Assembly: GCA_963781215.1 (NCBI GenBank)
Contig: CAWAFE010000027.1
Coordinates: 62,001 to 126,000 of the forward strand
Direction of reading: 5' to 3'
Source: AP-15 sp963781215
GTDB taxonomy: Bacteria > Pseudomonadota > Alphaproteobacteria > ATCC43930 > CGMCC-115725
Length of the DNA: 64,000 nt
The number at the start of each line of letters is the position of its first letter. Position 1 is the stretch's first letter. The notes under the pieces are model-generated. The model saw only the letters and a program-made list of their open reading frames with translations, did not search any database and was not told the DNA's origin. A program made the translations under genes and the position numbers. Below, in pieces: positions 57,375 to 64,000 of this stretch.

Positions 57375-57874
57375 GTGCCGGGTCTCGTCCGGCCAAGCGC
57401 AGCTTCCCGCCGATTATCGGCGAAGACCCGCGGGTCCTGGTACTCGGCACGCTTCCGGGCGAGGAATCCCTGCGCCGCCGGGAATACTACGCCCACCCGC
57501 GCAATTTGTTCTGGCCGATCCTGTTCGCCTTGTTCGACGCGGCGCCGGCAACGGATTACGCGGCAAAGCTGGGTTTCGCCAAGGCGCGCCGGGTGGCGCT
57601 GTGGGACGTATGCGCAATGGCCGAGCGCGAGGCCAGCGCCGACACGACGATCCGCCGGGAAGAGCCGAACGCGATCGGCGAGCTGCTCGACACGAACTCG
57701 CTGATCCGCGCCGTCGCCTTCAACGGCACCGCCGCCCGCCGCCTTCACGACCGCCATTTCCCGCGCCGCCCCGGCCTCGCCTATCTGGCGCTGCCGTCGA
57801 CAAGCCCGGCCCATGCCCGGCTCGATTTCGCCGCCAAGCTCGCCCGCTGGGCGGCGCTGCGCGAGGTTCTTTAG
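57371..57874 (+). CDS. Mug-like DNA-deoxyinosine/uracil-DNA glycosylase
   Basis: A 167-residue member of the uracil-DNA glycosylase superfamily (deoxyinosine glycosylase branch). GTG 57371 overlaps the previous stop by four bases. The active-site region is VLVLGTLPGEESLRRREYYAHPRNLFWPIL, and the second motif region is YLALPSTSPAHARLDF, with a SPAH-like loop. It removes deaminated bases from DNA, probably independent of the upstream metabolic genes, but translationally coupled to them. Confidence 0.88.
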   Translation: MSAGSRPAKRSFPPIIGEDPRVLVLGTLPGEESLRRREYYAHPRNLFWPILFALFDAAPATDYAAKLGFAKARRVALWDVCAMAEREASADTTIRREEPNAIGELLDTNSLIRAVAFNGTAARRLHDRHFPRRPGLAYLALPSTSPAHARLDFAAKLARWAALREVL

Positions 57875-58042
57875 CCGATGCTCCGACGCCGAAGGTGGCT
57901 ATGGCGTGACGGTACGAACAACGATCGATCGGCTCGTTCTGCATCGAGCGCGGCCATGCTCTCCTGACACAACCACCGCGATTTCGAGCCGATGGTACGC
58001 CTTCTCGGTTTGCGGACCGCCTGACCCCGCCGGCGCCGCACC

Positions 58043-61000
58043 TCACCCCAGCGGCTGGAACAGGCGCTCGATATCGGCGGCTTGGAGGGCGGCGGCCGCG
58101 TTGCCGCCGGCGTCATAGATCCCGGCTGCGAGCGCCTTCTTACGCTCCTGCAATTCGAGCATGCGCTCTTCGACCGTACCCTGGGCCACGAGCTTGTAGA
58201 CAAAGACCGGCTTGTCCTGGCCGATGCGGTGGGCGCGGTCGGTGGCCTGGTCCTCGACCGCCGGGTTCCACCAGGGATCGTAATGGATGACGGTGTCGGC
58301 GGCGGTCAGGTTGAGCCCGGTGCCGCCGGCCTTCAGGCTGATCAGGAAGAGCGGCACCTTGCCGCGCTGAAAGCGCGCGACCGGGCGGGCGCGGTCGACA
58401 GTGTCGCCGCGCAATTCGACAAAATCGATGCCGGCCTCGGCCACCGCCGGCTTGATCAGGTCGAGCATGCTGGTGAACTGCGAGAATAAGAGGATGCGCC
58501 GCCCGTCCTCGATCAGCGGCGGCAGCATCTCCATCAGATGCGAAAGCTTGGCGCTGGCGGTCACCCGGCGTGCGGCGGCGAGCTTGACCAGCCGCGGGTC
58601 GCAGCACACCTGGCGCAGCTTCAGGAGCGCGTCGAGCACGATGATGTGGCTGCGGGCGAGCCCCTTCTGCGCGACCTCCCGACGCACCTTCTCGTGCATC
58701 GCCAGCCGCACCGTCTCGTAGAGGTCGCGTTGCGGCCCCGAGAGCTCGAGCGGGCGCAATATCTCGGTCTTCGGCGGCAGGTCGGCCGCGACCACCGCCT
58801 TCGTGCGGCGCAACAGGAACGGCTTCAGCCGCGACGCCAGCACGCCGCGGCGCTCGCCGTCCTGCTTTTTCTCGATGGGCGTGCGGAACACCCGCGCAAA
58901 ACGCTTGGCGTCGCCGAGCAGCCCCGGCATCAGAAAGGCGAACTGCGACCACAGCTCGCCCAGATGGTTCTCCATCGGCGTCCCGGTCAGGCACAGCCGA
59001 TGGCGCGCGTCGAGCCGGCAGACAAGCCCCGTCGTCTTCGCCGCGGCGTTCTTGATCGCCTGCGCCTCGTCGAGGATCGCGATGTGCCAGGCGACCGGCA
59101 GCAGACGGTCGGCGTCGCGCGACAAGCAGCGCATAGGTCGTCACCACCAAGTCGTGGTCGGCGATCTCGGCGAAACGCGGCGCGCGGTCTGCGCCGTGCA
59201 ATGACAGGACACGCAATTCCGGCGCCAGCCGCGCGGCCTCGGCGAGCCAGTTCGGCACCACGCTCGTCGGGCAGACGACGAGGCAGGGCCGGTCGAGCCG
59301 GCCCTCGCGCTTCTCGACCAGGATATGGGCGAGCGCCTGTACGGTCTTCCCCAGCCCCATATCGTCGGCGAGGATGCCGCCCAGCTCGTAGGCGCGCAGG
59401 AATTGCAGCCAGTCGAGACCGGCGCGCTGATAGGGGCGCAGCTCGGTCCGCAACCCGACCGGCGGTGCTACCTCGTCGATCCCGGAAAAATCCGACAGCC
59501 GTGCGGCCAATGCCCGCAGCCGCTCGCCTCCGAGCCAGCGAAGCCGGGTCGCCGCTTCGACCGCGGCGAGGCCCATCGCCGCACCGGCCGAAACCTCCAT
59601 CCTGCCCTCGGTCCGACAGGCTTCCCGGATGATACAATTCGACCAGGGTCGATAGGATCGCCTTCGTCCGTTCGAGCGGCAATGCGACATGCCGGCCGTC
59701 GGCGAGCTGGCCGAAGACCGTGCCGTTCGATGCCAGCGCATCGAGGCCGCTCGGGCTGGCGAGGTCGCGCGCCCGGCCCAAGAGCGAGGTCAGCACCGGC
59801 AGCAAGGGCACCCGCTGCCCATCGATCTCGATCCCGAGATCGAGCGAGAACCACCAGCCGCCGCCGTCTTCGACCTCGGCGGTCCATTCGCCGCCGGCGT
59901 CGACGACGCGATGGCGGAAACCGTCCTCGATCTCGATCCGCCAGCCTTCGCGCTCGAGCTGGGGCAGCGCCTCATAGACAAAGCCCGGCCACTCGGCGGG
60001 CCCCTCCGGAAAGCGCAGGACGATGCGGTCGGAGCCGAGGCCGGCGCTGCCGGCTCTCTCGACGGCGCGCAGGCCGAAGCCTTCGAGCCGCCGCCGCGCC
60101 GCCCGCTCGGCTTCGAGGTCGCGCCGGCGGACGATGATGCGGCCGTCCTCGAAGCTGCGCAGCTCGCGTGGGCTGTTTTCGGCGTTGATCGGCTTGCCGC
60201 CGTAGCTGTAGCCGAGGAGGGCGAGGTCGACGCTCTGTTCCCAGCTGCTCGACCCCGCGTCCCAATAGCTCCAGCCGAGCTTGCGGGTGGCCAGAAGGAG
60301 GGTCGGCACCGGCGCCTCCTCGCGGACCTCCTCGACCAGGTCGGTGCGCGGCCGCGGCAACGCCAGCCCGGGCATTTCGCGTTCGAGGGCGGCTGCCACC
60401 GCCTTCGCCTGGGCGATCGTGACCGGCGGCGCCGACAATGCGATCTTGACCAGCGGCCGGGCGACCTCGAACGCGATCGGCCCGGCGAGGTGCTCGTCCG
60501 GCAGCACGTACCAGGGCGAGGCCGAAGGCAGCGCCACCGTCGGGCCGCCGTCGAGCTCGACCGCCAATGTCTGAGCGCCGTTCTCGGCGAGCCGCCAGGC
60601 GAGCCGGCCGTGCCGCGCCGGCCCCAATGTCAGCGGCGGCGAGCCGAGATCCTGCCAGCAGCACCGGCCGGTGGCGATCATCCGGCGCATCAGCAGGTCG
60701 AAGACGTCGGGGTCTTCCGGGATCGGCAGCGAGGAATGCCCGGCGCCGGGACACAACCGAAAGATGGCGCGGTCGTCCGGCCGCAGATAGTTCGCCGTCG
60801 GGTTCTGCAGCTGCGAAGTCGGCACGGATCGGCCGGCGCCCCAGCCGCCCGCTTTGAGGAGGCGGACGATGCGAGCTTCGATCACCAGGGGCATGCCCGG
60901 CTGCGGCGGCGCATCGAGGCGATAGGCGATCTCCTCGGTTGCGGTGGGTGCATGCGCCGCCGCGGTCTGGCGCAGCAGCTGCAGCCAGCCGCCGATCGGG

Positions 61001-61434
61001 CCGACCAACGGGTCCGCCGCGGCATGCTCGATCCGCGGCGGGTTTTGCAGGGCCTCCAGCAGCACCGCCGCGGCATGCTTGCAGTTCAATCCAATGGGAC
61101 AGCTGCATCGGCCGGTCAGCGACACGGGGTCGCTTGTCCCAATGTCGACAAAGACATGGTAGGGGCGCGGCCGCGTCCCCTGGACCGAGGCGATCAGGCG
61201 CTGGCCGCCCTTGTCCGCGCGCAGCTCACGCACCGCACCCCGGCGCTGGTAGGGGCGCCCCTTGTCGACCTCCCGGTGGAGACAGCGGCGAATGTCGTCC
61301 TCGTCGAACGGAAACCACCCAATCGCGGAGAGTCGGGCGGTGCTGGGGAAGGGGGTGTCGTGCAAGGGCGTCGTCCGCGTTGCGGGTTGCACCGCCGCCA
61401 TCAGTGGCAAGCGGCGAGCGAGGCCGTCAAGCAC
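58043..61434 (-). CDS. SWIM zinc-finger SNF2/Rad54-family helicase (two frameshifts)
   Basis: A DNA-dependent ATPase of the SNF2 family, about 1129 residues when repaired. The N-terminus has a SWIM zinc finger (CSCPIGLNCKHAAAVLLEAL). A long middle part of SNF2_N-associated type follows, then the helicase: LRPYQRAGLDWLQFL, Walker A ILADDMGLGKTVQALAH, LVVTTYALL, DEAQ box (ILDEAQAIKNAAA), TGTPMENHLGELWSQF and motifs V/VI (LKAGGTGLNLTAADTVIHYDPWWNPAVE, TDRAHRIGQ). Two +1 insertions divide it into three frames: an extra C near 59612 (SLSD-EGRMEVS) and an extra T near 59127 (YALL-SRDADRLL). The bacterial role is probably transcription recycling or repair. Confidence 0.92.
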
Positions 61435-61554
61435 CCCCGCCGCGGGTCTGGCGCACCGGGGCGCGCGTTCTCCGGCTCTCGCCCCGAGCTCCCCCTCCCG
61501 ACGCCGAATCGCGTGCTATGATCGCCGGCGGGAGCATCCCCTTTGGAGGCGAGG

Positions 61555-62349
61555 ATGGTTCGCGAATACGAGACGGCTCGGGTCGAGGATCGCGGCGAAG
61601 GGCTGCTGTTGCTGACCTTGAACCGGCCTGAGGCCGCCAATGCAATGAACACCCAGATGGGCCGTGACCTGCTGGCGTTTTTCGACGCGGTCAACGCCGC
61701 ACCGGCGCAAACGCGCTCGATCGTGATGACCGGCGCCGGGGAGCGGGCGTTCTGCGCCGGCGGCGACCTCAAGGAGCGCAACGGCATGACCGACGAGGCC
61801 TGGCAGGACCAGCACCTGCTGTTCGAGCGCATGATCCGCGCCTTTATCGGCTGCCCGGTCCCGGTGATCGGCGCGGTCAACGGTGCCGCCTATGCGGGGG
61901 GCTGCGAATTGGCGCTCTGCTGCGACTTCATCTATGCCGCCGAGACCGCGCGGTTTGCGCTGACCGAGGTGACGCTCGGCATTATGCCCGGCGCGGGGGG
62001 CACGCAGAATTTGCCGCGCGCGGTCGGCGAGCGGCGGGCGAAGGAGATCATCCTGACCGGCCGCCCGTTCACCGCCGCCGAAGCCTGCGAATGGGGCATG
62101 GTCAACCGCCTCTGCGCGCCGGGCAAGGTCGTCGAGGAGGCGCTGGAAACCGCCCGCCGGATCGCCGACAACGCACCGATTTCGGTGCGCCAGGCCAAGC
62201 ACGCGATCCATTTTGGCATGCAGACTGACCTCGCCAGCGCCATGATGCTCGAAATCGAGGCCTACAACCGCATGGTTCCGACCGAGGACCGCCGCGAAGG
62301 CATCGCCTCCTTCAACGAAAAACGCAAACCGCGGTTCAAGGGGCGGTAG
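61555..62349 (+). CDS. Enoyl-CoA hydratase/isomerase family protein
   Basis: A 264-residue crotonase-fold enzyme. ATG 61555 follows GGAGG at 5 bases. Motifs are LLTLNRPEAANAMNTQMG, the oxyanion hole region TGAGERAFCAGGDLKERNG, AVNGAAYAGGCELALCCDF with the second oxyanion-hole segment, and ALTEVTLGIMPGAGGTQNLPRAVG, where Glu is the first catalytic acid. It is consistent with enoyl-CoA hydratase; related hydratases or isomerases cannot be excluded. No thiolase or dehydrogenase genes are adjacent. Confidence 0.92.
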   Translation: MVREYETARVEDRGEGLLLLTLNRPEAANAMNTQMGRDLLAFFDAVNAAPAQTRSIVMTGAGERAFCAGGDLKERNGMTDEAWQDQHLLFERMIRAFIGCPVPVIGAVNGAAYAGGCELALCCDFIYAAETARFALTEVTLGIMPGAGGTQNLPRAVGERRAKEIILTGRPFTAAEACEWGMVNRLCAPGKVVEEALETARRIADNAPISVRQAKHAIHFGMQTDLASAMMLEIEAYNRMVPTEDRREGIASFNEKRKPRFKGR

Positions 62350-62690
62350 AGCCGTTTTCCGGAGGTCTCGCGCGCGCGAGGCGCAAAGAGATCAGGACCA
62401 AGAAATTGATATTGCTCGATTCCGTGTTCGAAAAACAGCAAAGAACGGCGGATCGACGATGCTCCGGGCATGTGGGGACCTTTCCGGCGGTGGATGGGTT
62501 CCGGTTCCGGTATATGATTTATGATACGTTCTACTTCAAGGGCGTAGTTCGAGCCGCCGCAGCTGCGCTGGCGCATGCGCACATCTCCGGAATTATGTAG
62601 CAGACGCACCTCTCCGAATATGATTGATGGCCCCTGCTCCAACCTCTCGGTTGGAGGCCGCAACAGAGTTACGAAGGCGAGCAGAGACGC
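62350..62690. other. Intergenic leader of the GHKL ATPase gene
   Basis: 341 bases without a supported gene; a 64-residue open frame at 62406 has no ribosome-binding site or family signal. Base composition drops here compared with the preceding genes (AAATTGATATTGC, TATATGATTTATGATACG). A small hairpin (CCAACCTCTCGGTTGG) lies at about 62639-62654. Confidence 0.45.
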
Positions 62691-64000
62691 ATGAAAGCCA
62701 GCATTGCGGGTCGCATTCGCAACACGAACCTTCCTAAGACGAAGGCGCTGCTGCCGTTGTTCGAGGCGGTCATAAACGCCTTCCAGGCGATCGAAGAAGC
62801 CGGCGGCCAGGGGCACGCCATCCGCATCATTACCGAGCGGCAAGGCAGCCTCGACGGAGGCAAGCCGGGGCCGATCGAGGCCTTCACGGTGACTGACACC
62901 GGCATCGGCTTCACCGACGAAAATTTCGACAGCTTCGAAACCGTCGATTCCCCCTACAAGGCCCCAACTGGCGGCAAAGGTCTTGGCCGGTTCCTGTGGC
63001 TGAAGGCCTTTACGCGCGTGGACGTTGAGAGCCACTTCCGCGCACCCGGCGAGGACGGGCTGTTGTGCCGGAAATTCTCGTTCGTCGCGACCGACGACGA
63101 TCTACCGCGCGCGGCGCTTCCTTCCGATCAGGCGCGACCCGAAACCAGCGTGCGGCTCGTTGGCTACCGCTCGCCCTACAAGGACGAGTGCCCGCGGCAG
63201 CTCGACATCATCGCGCAGCGCCTTATTGGGCATTTTCTGCCGCTGTTTCTCGACCCGAACGGTCCTGCCCTCTCGCTTGCCGACGCGATCGGCCCGCCAA
63301 TCGATCTTCGCACCTTTTTCCGAGACAACTTTCAGGCCTTCGCGACGGAGCGCTCCTTTTCCATCGACGGCCAGGCTTTCACGCTCAGCGGATTCCGGCT
63401 TCGCGGCGCGCTCGCCGATCATCACGAACTGGTCTATGCGGCGCATTTCCGCGAAGTCATCATGGAGCGGCTTTCGCGCTTCCTGCCCAACCTGAGGAAT
63501 AAGCTCAGCGAAGCGGACAATCCGGGCTTCTACTACCTTGCCTTCGTGCAGGGTCAATTGCTCGACGAGAAGGTGAACAACGAGCGCACGGATTTCTCGA
63601 TCCCGAGGGAGATCGCGCCGGCAGCCGACTGCATTGAGGCCAGCGCCATAAACCCGGAAGGTGCGCCAGGCGATTTGTTCGCCGCGGAGATCAGCCTCAA
63701 GGCTATTCGGGAGGGCGCGCTCGCCGCCATCTGCGAGGACCTCGGGCCGTTCCTCGACGAGATCAACTCGCAGAAGGAGGCCGCCCTCACTTCCTACATT
63801 GCCGAGGACGGGCCGCAATACCGCGTGCTGATGAAATACAAGGGCGAGTTTATTGACGACATCCCACCCCAAGCCAGCAAGACCGAATTGGAAATCGCGC
63901 TGCACCGCCAGCTCTATCAGCGCCGAGTGCGCCTCAAGCAGGAAGGCGCGCGCATCCTTTCGGAGCCGGCCAGCGCCGACAACGCGCAGGAGTATTACGC
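62691..64000 (+). CDS. GHKL (Hsp90/gyrase/MutL-type) ATPase, partial
   Basis: The open frame starts at ATG 62691 and continues past the window end, giving at least 436 residues. The ATP-binding site is clear: the N-box in LFEAVINAFQAIEEAG, Asp in TVTDTGIGFTDENF (DxGxG) and the G2 loop in GGKGLGRFLWLKAF. The Lys-rich start (NTNLPKTKALLPLFEAV) is typical of HATPase_c_3 stand-alone proteins without kinase or topoisomerase domains. Later sequence (FYYLAFVQGQLLDEKVNNERTDF) fits a sensor-like middle domain. Such genes are often first in multi-gene accessory or defence clusters, but the downstream genes lie outside the window. Confidence 0.85.
   Translation, partial: MKASIAGRIRNTNLPKTKALLPLFEAVINAFQAIEEAGGQGHAIRIITERQGSLDGGKPGPIEAFTVTDTGIGFTDENFDSFETVDSPYKAPTGGKGLGRFLWLKAFTRVDVESHFRAPGEDGLLCRKFSFVATDDDLPRAALPSDQARPETSVRLVGYRSPYKDECPRQLDIIAQRLIGHFLPLFLDPNGPALSLADAIGPPIDLRTFFRDNFQAFATERSFSIDGQAFTLSGFRLRGALADHHELVYAAHFREVIMERLSRFLPNLRNKLSEADNPGFYYLAFVQGQLLDEKVNNERTDFSIPREIAPAADCIEASAINPEGAPGDLFAAEISLKAIREGALAAICEDLGPFLDEINSQKEAALTSYIAEDGPQYRVLMKYKGEFIDDIPPQASKTELEIALHRQLYQRRVRLKQEGARILSEPASADNAQEYY

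Noticed and set aside
59689..61521. 610-residue open frame on the plus strand opposite the SNF2 helicase
   Set aside because: Antisense shadow; the minus strand carries the SWIM finger and the conserved helicase N-terminal region in the same place.

Overview
The window is GC-rich, densely coded chromosomal DNA from an alphaproteobacterium, most likely Rhodospirillales-like. The placement rests on gene order: purS-purQ-purL-bolA-grxD, and a soluble lytic transglycosylase divergent from dapA-smpB. Many secreted or periplasmic binding proteins and solitary catabolic enzymes point to a soil or sediment heterotroph. Both ends are cut inside genes. I saw no tRNA, rRNA, CRISPR array or intact transposase.

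Layout. 1-2.5 kb: a multi-GAF sensor histidine kinase whose 5' part is broken. 2.7-6.3 kb: luciferase-like monooxygenase, aldo/keto reductase and a phosphonoacetate hydrolase-type enzyme. 6.3-8.9 kb: small exported proteins, including a four-repeat cysteine protein, and a gluconolactonase remnant. 9-16 kb (minus strand): ppc, grxD, bolA, purL, purQ, purS. 16-23.4 kb: Bug-type binding protein, MscS channel with a cyclic-nucleotide domain, hydantoinase/oxoprolinase B and A, DUF4189-like protein. 23.4-26.6 kb: two tandem Tat-exported ABC solute-binding proteins plus the tail of a third. 27-31.3 kb: lytic transglycosylase, dapA, smpB, a small protein. 31.7-34.9 kb: GMC oxidoreductase with a small Tat partner, HD-domain protein. 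35.2-43.5 kb: a 1751-residue RHS/YD-repeat protein between two damaged copies of one nucleoside-transporter-like gene. 43.6-50.7 kb (minus): VOC protein, 2-hydroxyacyl-CoA lyase-like enzyme, phosphoketolase with a deleted histidine-phosphatase gene, asnS. 50.7-54.5 kb (minus): acyl-CoA dehydrogenase-like flavoprotein, PNPOx-like protein, TauD dioxygenase, N-formylglutamate amidohydrolase. 54.6-57.9 kb (plus): argE-like deacetylase, HAD hydrolase, aspartoacylase-like protein, Mug-like glycosylase. 58-61.4 kb (minus): SWIM-SNF2 helicase. 61.5 kb to the end: enoyl-CoA hydratase, then a GHKL ATPase running off the window.

Two themes matter to any user. First, single-base indels, nearly all +1, interrupt otherwise well conserved genes (ppc, purL, hyuB, smpB, the HD protein, the SNF2 helicase twice). 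I read most of these as sequencing or assembly errors and annotate the full genes. Second, independent of that, there are true-looking gene remnants: 5' stubs of a gluconolactonase, a cupredoxin and an alpha/beta hydrolase, a glutaredoxin scrap, a third binding-protein tail, and an internally deleted phosphatase. The most interesting locus is the RHS gene between the two transporter copies, each of which has kept the half the other has lost.
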